Below are positions 34,522 through 46,628 of a stretch of 64,000 nt of DNA, piece after piece. The notes below the pieces were generated by a model. It saw nothing but the letters and a program-made list of their open reading frames with translations. It was not told the origin of the DNA and made no database searches. Location of the stretch: assembly GCA_020081605.1 (NCBI GenBank), contig JAHREC010000016.1, forward strand, positions 372,001 through 436,000, in the 5' to 3' direction. Origin of the DNA: Albifimbria verrucaria. Its lineage: Eukaryota; Ascomycota; Sordariomycetes; Hypocreales; Stachybotryaceae. Both the position numbers and the translations under genes were made by a program. How positions within the stretch are numbered: position 1 is the stretch's first letter; every line of letters starts with the position of its first letter.

Positions 34522-35330
34522 CTATTGGTTGGAAGCCCTTATATACATCGGAAGCGTGGTGATAAGTACTTGTGGTCCAATATAGAATTCGAAAGGCATT
34601 TGACGCAACGATATCCTCTTCGTCAAGTATTTAGGACTGGAAAGGCTGAACAACTCGCTTGCGACTGCTGCAAGTACCCGCGGTGGCGTAGACTTGCTGG
34701 AAATGTTGTCGACGTTAGGCCCAGGGTTTGGAAACAGGACATCGTATGTCTCAACCGTAGAACAGCCGTTACCGATGTTGGCGAAAAATGTTCGAGGGCG
34801 GCTTGAAAACGACGCGGCGACTTGCTCCCGTTCAGCCAAAGCCCTGCCCCCAATTGTAACACGAGCGCAGTTCATATACAGTTCGCGATTACCCAGATTG
34901 TTATACCAGGAAAATGCAAACAACGCATCTCCTTGGGGTGCATCACTCGGTAAGGTAAAGGTCCAGGTTGGCTTAAGCGGGCAACCACCTATATAGGAAT
35001 GCAGGACAGTCCAGGTGCTGCCACGATTATAGCTCAGAGAAACCTGACACGAGCCACCACTGTGGGTTGCAGAGCCTGTCAAGGTCCAGTTGTACGTCTG
35101 ACCCGGCTGCCAGGTTACAACGCTTTGGCCTTGACTGGTGTCGTAGAGCGAGTGGTAGCCTTTGCAGGGAAATTACTACCACTCGCGCTTAAGGGGCTTG
35201 TCATATCATAGTCGGCATTTGTGGTGAACTTGTTGAATCGGGAACGGATGGGTGGTGGCCAAACCATTTCCATGTGTGCCTGTACCATGGATACAAGGCT
35301 GATCACGACGGCCATAGAAATGAGTCTCAT
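34522..35330 (-). CDS. AA11-like lytic polysaccharide monooxygenase (candidate)
   Basis: ATG 35330 gives a signal peptide MRLISMAVVISLVSMVQA; cleavage leaves an N-terminal His (HMEMVWPPPIRS), as required for a copper histidine brace. The second brace His is likely the one in LTGSATHSGGSCQVSLS. Further family blocks are SPLSASGSNFP, FAFSWYNNLGNRELYMNCA and NGCSTVETYDVLFPNPGP. The frame changes at GGG 35167-35169: NFP must join CKGYHSLYD, and one extra C (coding strand) restores the conserved Cys. Such proteins oxidatively cleave chitin or related glycans; fungal relatives are sometimes labelled spore-coat-like. Activity is unproven. The C-terminal ~70 residues after the FPNPGP block are low in recognisable features. 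Confidence 0.72.
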
Positions 35331-36649
35331 GTTGCCGATAACTGCGGATTTCACAGAGAGAATAGTGTCTGGTAAACAAAGGTGATAGAAATATTTCCTC
35401 AGGCGCAGCCGCTCTGGTTTCAGGATTCAAGTATTACATTGCGAGGCGATCATGACCTTTTATGCTTGGAAATCACTCCCGAGCTCGAACACTACACAGC
35501 TATCTCTCCAACTCAGCATCGGCTGACCATCAATGAAAGTTTGCGACTGTCAAAATGGAAGTCGGGACAAACACTCCCAGAACTCGGAACATTGGCTTGA
35601 ATGCAACGTGGGTCGAGCTTCCTGAACGGGTTTGAGACGACAGCTCGTTCCTTTGACCATTTTCGGTGCAGTCTGGGGACCCCACAATTTCCCACATGGT
35701 TACATTAATAGGGGCCCAGGTTGCAAGATAGTTGCATGGATGGTGGTCCTGAAGCATATGAAAGATGCACATCTCCATGTGACCCTGTTATCTGTCATAT
35801 ATATAAAACCTCAATGCGTCTAAACACCAGGGTCATTTAGGTCATGCTCGTCTTTTTCTTGACAAGAGCCGGTTTCTTCATCTCCTAGCTCAGCCCTTGC
35901 GATATGGCTACGTTGCCTCGGTCCATGTTGCAAACATGAGCTGCCAAGAACGGCAGTTGCTTGACAGTGGAACTCCGAGATAGTAACGTTAACTTCGTCA
36001 GCACAAGGGAATATTTAAATAGCTGAATTGGAAGGACGCACTTATCTGGGATACCACCCTAAAGTACCAGGAGATAACGCCGGCGACGTCCTCAATCGCT
36101 CATATTCCCGACTTGGAGTGAGATATCATTACCTTTCCTAGGGATCTTAATACTTGCCTATGCATATTGTGCTCTTCCTCAGTATTTTGCATCAGAAAAA
36201 ACTTGCGCGTACAATTGGATCCTGGCTGAGATGAATCTCTTTGCGTTCCGCATATACGCATCTAACGCTTATCAATCTTGTTATCGGGAGGAGGCTGACG
36301 AAGTTTAAAGGTTAAGATCTGCATCTGCGTATAATATCTTGGCTTTGGAAGTAGCCACGTTACTTCGTTCGACTGTAACATGCCTTCAGTTATCCGTGTT
36401 GATACGGATCAAATTGTGCTAGCGATAGTATAGCGGTTCATAGGGCATGTCAAAAACGGAAGACGGGATACTGGCTAGATAGCCACGTCCCCTGTAACAT
36501 CACCAGTGAAGGATTCGCATAATCGATGTCCATAACAACTCTGTAACTCAATAGAACAATCATGATAGATAGCAAGCAAAACTCTCCAGATTGTAGGTTT
36601 CTAAGTCTGAAATACAACGTTGTGTTCTATCTAGTGAGGGAATGCACAT
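35331..36649. other. 1.3-kb intergenic region
   Basis: Several short ORFs on both strands lack domains. No repeat or RNA gene noticed. Confidence 0.5.
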
Positions 36650-38525
36650 CTACCGAGATAGATAATGGGAAAATGGAGCATCATGTCTGCTGAACCTCGC
36701 TTTCACTGCAGGTCTCTGTTAGTAGTATGCACTAGAGCAAATTGAAAGAGAAAAGAGGAAAGAAAAGGGAAAAAGAAGAAAAAGCAGTGGATACTCACTC
36801 CAATAGCCTAGCTTTCCTTTCCAACTTTCATCAGCTGTGCCTGCGAGAACATCTTCGATATCTGGCACGTCGGAATGCTTCTTCCCGTCAAAAAGTGCAT
36901 CAATCTCCTCAAGCGTCTTTCCTCGAATCTCTACCCAGTACCACCAGATAAATGCAAGAAAACCTAGATTCCATGCACCATTGATGATCCACAAACGCCA
37001 TTCAAGGGCTTTCAGAGCCACAGGGAAAGCAAAGTTTCCCCAGATACCGGTTATACAGACAACCAAGCTAAACATCGCCATACCCTTAGCTCGAATGCGA
37101 AAATAGAGCATTTCCGCGGGAAGTAAAAACAATATAGGAATCCAACCGAATGCATAAGACGCTGAGAATAGGAAAATACAAAACACTGCAGCCCACACGC
37201 CTGCTGTGTTGGTTGTGTCGCTGTAATATCGTGTCAAAGCACCTAGGATAAATAATGACACAGAAACGCCGCCGGTGCTTACCAAAGTGGCTGACTTGAC
37301 TCCCGACGATCGGTATAAAAGCTACCTAGGATAGACACGACAAGAGAACATGCGTTTAAACCAATATTCTGTGATGTTAGATAACCTGATTTGCCCTGAA
37401 GCTTTCGAGGTGAAAATCCACGTACCAGAAGCAACTGTGTTGCATTGTCATCCACGCCGACATTGGTGAGCATCTTTCCAATGTTGTACATAACAATGAT
37501 GTTACCAGTAAGCATTGAAAAGAGAGCGCAGGTTGCCGTAATTATGAGACGGACGCGTGCGCCTCGGGTGCGTAGCATCTCCTTGTAAGTCATAGGGTCT
37601 CGTTCGTATCTGATTGTGTCAACTATTTGGCAGAATTGGAGCCGAACCAAATCGTCTCGAGTGTCGCCACCAGCATCAACGTTTGCCAATATGACGAGCG
37701 CCTCTTTGGCCGACCTTGGTCAATCAACCATCGTGGACTCTCTGGTAACCAAGGAAGTAATAGAAGGCATACAAGACCCCAAACGCCTTGCAATAAGCTT
37801 GGAAGACGCCATGACCAAGTACTCTCCATCTTGAAGGTGCTGTAGGTTACGCCAGACGCCATTAGAGCGCCGACGTAAAAGAAGTCGTCGAAAAGACAAA
37901 GACCCCAGGCACGCTTTTGCCATGGCAATGTCTCTGCAAGGTAGGCTGAGCCAGCAATGACTGAAGCTGTCGTGCCAAATCCAATGACAATGCGAGCGAC
38001 ACAAAACATGGCAATGTGTACAGAACCTGCCTGGAGACCAGCAGCAATGACGGTAAGGGCCGCCGACCAGAAAAGCCCATTACGACGCCCATAGGTATCA
38101 ATCAAGGAGCCCCAACAAAAACACTATAGGCCTGGTTAACATGTTTCAACGAGTTTCTTTTCTTTTTCACAAAGCTTGCGGGATGTAATGGGAATTAGAA
38201 CCTACTGCAAGGCATCCGCCTATGTAATTTGTGGCAACATTCAAGGAACGTGTCGCATCCGTCAAGTTAAAGTATTCTGTGTACTGCGGAATGATGTTCA
38301 TCCCACCCATCATACTTCCGTCGTAGCCTTGCATCTATTATCCGTATGATTTTGTCAGTTGTTGATTCGATAAGTTTCTCGGCCCACGAAGCTTGGACTT
38401 ACAGCGGCCGTAGCCACAGTGCAGGCTAACAGCACTGAGACATTTCCTAATTGCGATTTGGGGTACCACGTGGGCAGGTTGAAAGGGAGAATATCTCCTC
38501 TCTGCATTGGTTGAGAGAACTTCAT
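36650..38525 (-). CDS. MFS sugar transporter (hexose/lactose-permease type)
   Basis: Exons in coding order: 38525-38403, 38334-38206, 38123-37426, 37368-36767 and probably a last exon 36707-36650 after a TACTAAC...ctgcag acceptor. The protein has the family blocks GYDGSMMGGMN, DTYGRRNGLFWSAAL, WLPESPRWLIDQGRP (a PESPRWL sugar-porter signature), EMLYFRIRAKGMA and KTLEEIDALF. About 12 helices. Two frame changes occur: TTT 37705-37707 (RPK to EALVILANVD) and CCC 37302-37304 (DRR to GVKSATLVST); each is repaired by one added base. It is a plasma-membrane proton-coupled sugar uptake protein by homology. The substrate could be a galactoside or plant-wall sugar given the enzymes nearby (inference). 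Confidence 0.82.
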
Positions 38526-40051
38526 CTCGGCGGAAATACACCACTGCCATACGCTGACCGTCGCGTCAGATAATTGCTGATATGATGTTCATCTTTAGGG
38601 GACATGTTGAGAAATAATTGTTGTTTGCTCCGATCGTCCTCCCGTGGGCCTGACTCATGCCACAGCGACTTATTTGCTAATATTGACCCCTAGGGCCTTG
38701 TCAGATGGCGATTGACATCTAACCGAGTTGAACTAGCTACGCTGGGAAAAGTGAAGTATGATAGATCAAACTTTGATTCAGTACTGCCGCAACAGTAGCA
38801 GATTCTCTGCTAACAGCGTTGCATAATTTGGAAGTTAAAGTTGGCCGAAGTTCAGCGTCTTTCATCAGGCGCACGCATTATTCAGTACAACCCAATAGCG
38901 TAACCATTGTTAGGCCAGGCTAGATATTGTTTGGGAAGACAACTAGGCGGGATTAGAGTTACATTTTAATTCGTAAAATACCTTTCTTCTTTTTGAGGAC
39001 CAATCTCTGCTACGATTCGAGTGGGTAGCTGCCTTTGGGCTCGAACTCCGGCCTATTTTATTTTGAGAATGGGCGCGCATTGACAGATCTTGTGAGCCAT
39101 TGCGCGAACAGCATTCCGGCATTGAATTAGACCACGGCAGATGTCCGTGAGCCTGGCTTCCGGAAAGTTTGGTGGTCCTCAGCTTGGTGTGACTCAACCT
39201 GCTAAATGCTCTGAGCTGTCCTTGTTAGGCTGCCCAGAATTGTCAACCAGAAATGTTCTGAATCAGATGAAAAAATAGTCATGATCCACTATCTTAAGCC
39301 CTACATATATCCTGAAAGTACATGATCAGTGGTTTTGTGAGCAATTCAAAACCTGAAATTGAACGATTTGTCTCTGTTGCCTGTAACCGGAAGTTTCGAC
39401 GTGCCGCAAACTGAGGGATGATGTTATGGGGTCCTGAAACTCAGCGTAAGTCGTAGTTCAAAGATATCAGGCTAAAGAGTTCATATCCCTTCCTTTAACG
39501 CCCAGTCCTGGTGATTTCAAAATGACGAATAGAATGCTAGGTCGCTGTTTATCCTGAGCAATAGAGGTTTGGGGATTTGGACAAAATGTTACCGGCAGAG
39601 CTTTGATGCAGCGTCTGTTTGCATTTGCTTGAACTTCTGGAGCAGCAAAAATATAGCTACGCTACAGTCTCTGAATGGTAAACCAGTACATAAGACTACG
39701 CCGGAATCATAAAATAAGAAGGTATGATAGTGACGTAGCGATAAGCAGTGATCCATTCAATGAGAATCCCAGAATATAAACATGTCTACTTACAATTGAT
39801 CAAATTCTTAATTATCCATATTTATGTACTTTCGTGGGCTTCACTCCATACAAGATAAATGTTCTAGCTTGCTCAATTCATTGGTGTTATTAATGACATG
39901 CCATTAGCGAAACTGAAGCAGTTTATGAACTGGTTCTAGTTGTAGTGACCTGGGCGTTTGATGAGAAGTCTAATATGCCTTCTCTAATGCTTGTGGTATT
40001 TCAAGAAACAACTATCGTTGAGCCTTATTTATGACAAGTATTGGGTGATTC
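38526..40051. other. 1.5-kb region without a gene
   Basis: AT-rich, with no domain-bearing ORF. A short stretch near 39662-39730 (ctacagt...aaaataagaaggta) weakly resembles the dispersed repeat. A TCGAAC/TTCGAG pair near 39020-39050 was examined as a tRNA-like relic and not accepted. Confidence 0.45.
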
Positions 40052-40581
40052 TCAACCTCCCAACCCCATGACTGCAAAGTTTCCTGTTTGCCAAATGGGC
40101 AAAATTTTCAGCCACTCTAATTTCCATCCTCTTTTATCCTTGACAACACCAGCCTCGTACCGATTTTCCATTTCATATTTGTTTTCAGGGTTCTCTCGCG
40201 GGTCTTTCAAGTGCCTGTAATAATGTGCTAGAGCAAAGGCGGTGAGATTTGCATTGTTGCAATTTATGTTGATACGGAAGTTGCCCAGATGATGTAATGT
40301 GACCATGGTCAAAATGCCTAAAAGAGAATCTGCAACAAGTTCATGGCCTTGGAGTGGTTCCGGCGCCCCCAATCCAATATCAGCAAGGAGAGTGGCATCG
40401 AATATTAAATCTTCTGTTGTGACAGACCGCATGAGGGTCTTGTTTTTGTCGTCAAGAGACTGAGTGAAAGCAAGCATAGTGTCAATGATAGCTTCCTTTC
40501 AGTGACCGGGAATGATGCAATTGGCGTACAATTCGCCACTCCAAGCAGAGGGAGTAATGTTAACACGTGGTAATACTTCAT
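40052..40581 (-). CDS. secreted SnoaL/NTF2-like protein
   Basis: ATG 40581 opens a signal peptide MKYYHVLTLLPLLGVANCTP followed by IASFPVTE. The body continues in another frame as EAIIDTMLAFTQSLDDKNK. One extra A (coding strand) in the run at 40497-40499 joins them. The core fits a SnoaL_4/NTF2-like cone fold: an N-terminal helix pair, DLIFDATLLADIG, LGNFRININ, AHYYRHLKD and a terminal strand-rich part. These folds act as isomerases, cyclases or small-molecule binders. Secretion is unusual for the fold. Total length is about 175 residues. No catalytic residues can be assigned. Confidence 0.65.
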
Positions 40582-41129
40582 GTCGGAAAGACGGATTACT
40601 TGTCGAAGTTCGGCTCAATGGTAATGCGAAATGACCTGGCAGGGCCTTGCTGAGCCGACGGTATTTATAGTTCAGGGGTTGAAGGCAAGGGGCACTTCGA
40701 AGGGAGGGTCTGAATGGACAATGCACGGAACTAATTGGCAAGCACAATAAATTGTGGGCAATTGCAGTGCTTTGGGGCGTTTTGAAGGGAGAGTATGAAT
40801 CGACAACAATAGGCTGAATTACTTAGTAAGTACTATTGATGATGTGCCCTTTAATTTCCATAGGGCGTTTTAATTTGCCTACAGTTTGAGCTTGGATGCA
40901 GACATAGCGTGTGTTTTTTTGAATATTTGGTCCTTACGAGCATGTTGAAGAAGATGAGACGAAAGGAACACAAAGAAAAATGCTCATCATTAGCCATGAT
41001 TTCCACAGTGGCCACCTGAAGAAGATACAAAAGCCCTATGGGTCATCGATTGTGTGTATTTAGTATATAGCTAGTTCATCCAAAATCTCTGGCTTGCTCA
41101 AAACCTTACCTCAGTACGCTATGTCAATC
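40582..41129. other. intergenic
   Basis: About 550 bp between two minus-strand genes. A minus ORF continuing to 40747 overlaps the SnoaL signal peptide in another frame and has no domain. Confidence 0.5.
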
Positions 41130-42638
41130 TTATGCTGCATCATCGGCATCACCTGTCGATTGCTCAGGCTTTTCTCGTTCTGGTGTCCACCTGGCTGCCA
41201 CAGTGAAGACCATCGATAAAGGAATCAATAGCACCCAGGCTAAATGACCTCCCAATATCTGATCCCTCACGCCCACCGCGTAAATCGCAGTTGCTACACC
41301 GGGTGCAATGGAGCGGATGCCACTTGACGCGGTCAATGCAAGGGCGTTCAGATTACCCATGATGAACAGATCTGGCGAAATGTCATTGATGGCGAGCTGG
41401 ACCCCGGTGAATGCCATGGAAACGCCAGGTCCCACCACAGCTACAAAGGCGCCAATAGTCCAGAACCAGACGACGGCTGTATGGCTTCCATTTCGCAAAA
41501 GCGTGTTCAGAACGATATAGCCTGCAAAGAAGAAGGGATAGGCAATCGCGCAGAACTCCAGAACACGTCTGTTACCGAATCGGTTATGAAGCCACGGGAA
41601 TGCGAATAGGAGCCACAGAGCTTGACTGGCACCTTGAACAGCCATGTAAGCTGAAATCAACGAGGGGCCAAAACCTAAGCCGCCCAGTCGAACAGGTGTA
41701 TACAGGGCTACTGGCATAATAGCAGTGAAAGCGAAAGCGAGCAACATAACATGGCTATACAACCAAAGCACGAAGCCCACACCAGGGGCTTTCAACAGCT
41801 GCCACGTGGAAGGCCTGGGTGGGGTTTGATGACCAGATCCTGGGCTTCCATTATGTTTTGGAAGGGTCTCCTTGAGAAAGAGGCCGCTGACAACAGCACC
41901 TGTAAGACTGATAATGCCAACCACGTAGCCAGACAAGGCATACGGGTACTTCTCGAAGAAGACGATGCCTCTGAAAGCACGAGGATACTGTGTCACAGGG
42001 TCGGCAAGGGCACCGCCAATGATGGGACCAATGAAAATGCCCACGTTGCCGCCAAAGGCAAACCAGCTGAAAGCGCGTGCCTGAGTCTTCGGGGTGCAAT
42101 GGTCAGCAATCATTGTCCGGATGATGAGACTTGATCCGGAGAAAACTCCAGCGATGCATCGGAACATGATCATCTGCGGTAATGTTTGCGCCATGCAGAA
42201 TAACGCAGGACTGACAGCCATGCCGCAGAGACTTAAGACGAGAACAGGCTTGCGACCAACTCTGTCAGCCAGGCGATTCCAGAAGATCAACACTAACATC
42301 TGAGTAGCAGAGAATATCGACTCGATAATTCCACTATAGAACCCCACATCCGAGGCAGGAATATTTCCATTGCGCTGCACCATCTGGGCAATGAAAGGGA
42401 AAATGGAGAAAAAGGCAATAGGCTCCATCATCCGTGCATAGCAGAGAAGCAGAATCTGCATAACTGGAAGCGGCTTGTCCTCAGCGTTAGGTTTCGCGAT
42501 GTCAGAGTTTGTCGTCCCAATCATGGCCGAAGCTTCTGTGTCTCCGTCTGGGGCAATGTGCCCTGCTATAAGCAAAGGTGTTTCTTCCGTAACATCATGC
42601 TGATGTTGAGGCTCACTAGGAGCTTCAGAGCGTGCCAT
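41130..42638 (-). CDS. MFS transporter, ZIFL/YCR023C-like, intact
   Basis: A 502-residue intronless protein with 12 predicted helices. The N-terminal cytoplasmic tail (about 55 residues, acidic, EETPLL) precedes helix 1, LPVMQILLLCYARMMEPIAFF. The MFS motif A is NRLADRVGRKPVL between helices 2 and 3. A long loop SPGSGHQTPPRP separates the two halves. Yeast YCR023C and plant ZIF1-like carriers belong to this branch; substrates include small metabolites and drugs. It is a clean frame, and its next gene-sized neighbour upstream is 1.2 kb away. Confidence 0.9.
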   Translation of the reverse strand: MARSEAPSEPQHQHDVTEETPLLIAGHIAPDGDTEASAMIGTTNSDIAKPNAEDKPLPVMQILLLCYARMMEPIAFFSIFPFIAQMVQRNGNIPASDVGFYSGIIESIFSATQMLVLIFWNRLADRVGRKPVLVLSLCGMAVSPALFCMAQTLPQMIMFRCIAGVFSGSSLIIRTMIADHCTPKTQARAFSWFAFGGNVGIFIGPIIGGALADPVTQYPRAFRGIVFFEKYPYALSGYVVGIISLTGAVVSGLFLKETLPKHNGSPGSGHQTPPRPSTWQLLKAPGVGFVLWLYSHVMLLAFAFTAIMPVALYTPVRLGGLGFGPSLISAYMAVQGASQALWLLFAFPWLHNRFGNRRVLEFCAIAYPFFFAGYIVLNTLLRNGSHTAVVWFWTIGAFVAVVGPGVSMAFTGVQLAINDISPDLFIMGNLNALALTASSGIRSIAPGVATAIYAVGVRDQILGGHLAWVLLIPLSMVFTVAARWTPEREKPEQSTGDADDAA

Positions 42639-43822
42639 ATTTGCGAAACTTCGGGTTAGGCCTGGCTGGTCTCAGATACCAAAAGGGAACAAAATGCCAA
42701 ATTCCGGGGCATTTGTAGGTAGAATCCCCATGCAATTGGCAGGCAATTGGCGTTGACGACACAAACGTGAACGGCGTAGTGATGATGGTCAGGGAAAGTT
42801 CGTGATCGAGAAATCAAGACCCCAACCTGTGCTTATCTAAGCTCAACCAGCGTCCAGATCCATCGGTTATCGGAAATAATGGCAAGGGTCCACCAATTAC
42901 TGCATACCAATTAGCCTCAGATACATAGACCCATTAATGGATCGTATAACCGAGGCACCTGATATTGCGAGAGCAAATTCAGCAAATTAGAACTCCGGAC
43001 GGATAAAGGAATGTATAATTTATATTACGATTAACAATGGGCATCTTCGAGCTCTAAAATGCAACAAGGGCTCGCAGTACCATGTTTAGCGGTGAATGGC
43101 GTAGTAGGAAACAGCATAACCTGGACCAATACTAATCTTGCACAGAGATAAGTCGTGGCTAAATTCTGCGGAGTTCAAGGGACCTCTTTCTCCTAGGTGA
43201 CTCCCAACTGTGACTCCTCACTAGCAGCAATGCTATAAATACCCCTTCCCTTTTCTCCTACTATGCTCCGTCAGCACAAATCACATTCCTAGACTTTGGC
43301 TTAGCGAAAGAGTTATAATGCAATAACTTGATGCCTGACTATTTCGAACGTGATGGGAAACCCTATATCGAAAGTCTGCACTATCTCTTCCATAACAAAC
43401 TGGCCTTATGTCCATACAAGTTTTGCCGCCGGTGCATATAGTAGCTATCTCTATTCTCTTTCCAATACTGATATTAAAAGCAGATTTAACTGACCCCTAG
43501 AGGAGTCCAGTTATATATCCTGGGTGCTGTCGCAAAACTAAAGAAAGAAGTGCATCTATAGTTGCATTCGTGGGTGGATTCATTGATCTTTACCCACGAG
43601 GATATCTTTCATACTACTTCAGAATTCTTCCCAGTCAACTGCCTTTGAGACTATTCTGCATCCCAAAGAATAAATTGGAGCACACGAGTGTAATTTTGGT
43701 AAATGCATGGTACTAGTGGCTTCTTTATTGTGACATGGAATCATCTTCGACTAGCCGCTACAAAACAGAACCTTGAGAGCATGATAATTGTCATCGTGAT
43801 ATGCGATAAATGATGATCCAGG
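42639..43822. other. 1.2-kb intergenic region
   Basis: No ORF with a recognisable product. It probably contains the MFS promoter and the 3' region of the next minus-strand gene. Confidence 0.5.
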
Positions 43823-46271
43823 TTAAACCAGCCATTGAAAGTCCAACCCCGCAGTGTTCTGTATGTAGTCCCATGGAAGGGTGTCTATAGCAGAAATATC
43901 TAGCCCATACGGATCTGCCGTAAATATAGACTGGTCTGGAAGCCATGATTCTGTAGGGCAGGAAGCACCAGCTACCTCAGAAGGAGATTTGTTTTCAAAC
44001 CTGTTCTCAACAAGTGGTTGTGGATAATCCTCTCTTTGCCATCTCAAATGCATGTCAGAGGGGCTCAAGATGGTTTCAGGTGCTGTGTGGTCTTTTTGAA
44101 TTTTTGATTCTGCTTCTTCAACAACTTTTCTGCTTGGAATCTTCCCACTTGGGTGGACTGGTGGTCTCTTGTGATTGCTTTCAGAGACTCTGGTGAGCAT
44201 TTGCAAACATCTCCAAGATGGCGTCCAAGATTCAGAGAGCTCTTCGAGTGTCAAAAACAGGATCTTAGCTCACTGAGATCACCACAGACCTTCTTTTTCG
44301 GAGACAAGTCTGTCAAGAGCAGTTTCACTAGCGACGCCATTAGGGTACAGTGGGTCGCTGTCACTGGGCTACGTCGGAAAGTGCCAAACTTTTCACGAAA
44401 ACGATCCCCAATATCGGATATTTCCGTTGCTGCTTCTTGGCAGATATCAAATGCCCTCTTGGGAACTTCATCATTGGATATTGATGAGGAAAGGTTGGAT
44501 GTTCTTGTGTTTTTAGTCGGGATAAACGGCTTTGAAAGGAGGATCAAAGATGTATAGTGAACCATGCTGAGCACATATACTTGAGGCGACGCATTCAGAT
44601 GCTCACTCCTGTCGGTTGGTTTGATTCTAAGTTCTTTTGGAAGATGAAAAACCAACCCTGAAGTTGTAAAAGACAAGAGTCAAAGAAGGAGTTCTTTTCC
44701 ACACTCGTCATTGTTCGCTTGGGGCATACCTGGAAGGTGTCAGCATTTAGTTTCGTGTGTGTGTGTTCATTATAGACTTGCAATCTTGTGAGTATGCTCT
44801 CAAGAATTTGACATTGCGTACTAAGTTCCCGCTGAAAGCATGTCAAGAATTCGTTTCTAGATCCTGCCGGAGAGATGGTCGCTGCTGGGCCTACAGTATA
44901 TACTGGAGATCCAGGTAGGGGACTGAACTTTGGCAATCCTGAACGTTACTGCTTGTCAGCGAACAACAAAGCGCATAAAGTGATAAAGCTTTTAGCAGAT
45001 GCCGAGACACAAACTTACCAGCATAGTACAGATCCGACCTGTATACGAGGCAAATAATTTATCCGAGCAATAAAGCGCCCAATATATTTGACGTCGAAGC
45101 TTTATTTCATTTGTTTTCAGGAATGCTGACCCAGTCACCGACAAAGAGTCTATATTGAGGCCCATGTCGATAACCAGACGAGATGCCATACCGTGGTGTA
45201 GCCAGCCTGCCGCGTCGGATCCTCTGGCCTACAAATGATTAGATTTAACAATTTCTGCCAAGATTACTTGAGAACCTTACAACGTAAACAATTGCCATGA
45301 GAGCCAAAGCCTGTATGGTGGTAACGCTAGGGCATCTTAACTCGGATTGCAGGAGTTTTTCTGCATGCTCGAGAAAGGCTAACCCAGCAGTGTTGGGATC
45401 CTGCGGGTTGCTCCTGAGTTCTGGCCTGTCTGAGTATCGAGATGCCAGTGCTATGATGCAGCACAGGAGAAGTGGAGTGAAATATCGGCCGCCTTGTTTC
45501 CTGCTTTCCCGAAAGAGTGCCTCGTTTACGACTTGAAACCATGGTTGCTCCCATTCAAAATACAACTCTATTAGTTCATCAATGAGTTCACAGGGCAAAT
45601 TTGGTAAACCGTCGAGAGGAGAAAATGGGCCGTAAAGTCTATGTTGTTGTTCGCTCGACTGGTGTTCATGGCCGACTGCCAATGTAGAGTCAACTTGAAC
45701 AGCAAAAAGTCTTGAGTCCAATAATTGGAGATCTAATCTCCCACTCGTTGGTCCGAAAAAGCGTACCCCATCCACAGTATTTCTGGGTCTTGAAGATACG
45801 TCTTCCGGACATAGTGTGCCCTCTGGATTGAAGTGCCTTTCGTTGCTGTCTGTGGTAGATTTTGGAACACCTTCGTCAGCTTCATCCCCGATTGTTTGGA
45901 TTCAGATTTTGTGGCCTCAAACTTGGAAATAGCACCATCTATGTCAATTGAGTGTAAAGATATGATGTTCTCCAGGAGCTTGATGCGTGCCTGGAGGGAA
46001 GATACCAAGGATCGTGGGGCGGAGCCTCGATGGTCTACATTGACCGCATAGATGCAGTCTAGCTGACGAACTGCACACCGAGAGCAAGACGCCTTGCCAT
46101 CGCACTTGAATGGTGTTAGCATTGATCGTGTTTAAAGTTTTTGCCAACCCGCACTTTTGCCCGCCGCCGACGGCATTCTTGACACGCGCGAGCAGCGTAT
46201 TTGCTGCGCAAAGCACCCGTTTTCCGGCCAACATTGGTGTGCATCTTGCCTGGGATATCATCACACGTCAT
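43823..46271 (-). CDS. Zn2Cys6 transcription factor (third)
   Basis: Exons in coding order: 46271-46155, 46104-45281, 45228-45019, 44938-44730, 44657-43823. The first intron falls inside the zinc cluster and the splice gives ACQECRRRRAK|CDGKASCSRC, a perfect C6 cluster (C-x2-C-x6-C-x6-C-x2-C-x6-C). The fungal-specific domain includes ELYFEWEQPWFQVVNE, DAAGWLHHGMASRLVIDMGL and RRQIYWALYCSDKLFASYTGR. Later blocks are LPKELRIKP and a C-terminal acidic tail. Frame changes occur at 45780-45782, near 44938-44939, at A5 44647-44651 and at A5 44253-44257, each needing one added base. Likely nuclear regulator of nearby genes; RidA starts about 360 bp away, divergently. Confidence 0.82.
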
Positions 46272-46628
46272 TTTGCGTGGTTAAAAAGGTATTAATAAGA
46301 ATTTACATGTGGACAAGAGTCGGTAAAGTGCATGATTAAATCCAAACTATCACAGCAATGCCCATTGGTCCTTCAGGCTGTTTGAGGGGATGCGTGGTCT
46401 GGACTGGGGCGGAATTTGAATTCCGCTCTAGCTTTTAGCTTGTACGTCATTACAAATGATCTGGATGTGCCCCACAGAGAAGTGATACGGTAGTGTGTTG
46501 TTTGAAGATGTGGGAGTGTCTAAGCTCTTACAAAAAAGTATTTAAACGGGCCTTATGTGCTCTTTCGTCTCCTCAAAAGACGACCTCGTCATAAAGGGGT
46601 GAAGGGTTAAACATTACCAATCTTCATC
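46272..46628. other. divergent promoter, factor/RidA
   Basis: About 360 bp shared by the minus-strand Zn2Cys6 gene and the plus-strand RidA gene. No other feature recognised. Confidence 0.5.

Noticed and set aside
39001..39060. TTCGA-containing stretches resembling a tRNA T-arm
   Set aside because: No complementary acceptor stem, D-arm or anticodon arm can be built around them on either strand.
45944..46264. 106-codon minus ORF overlapping the third Zn2Cys6 start
   Set aside because: It is an alternative frame. The true frame is shown by the perfect six-cysteine cluster created by the 50-bp intron.
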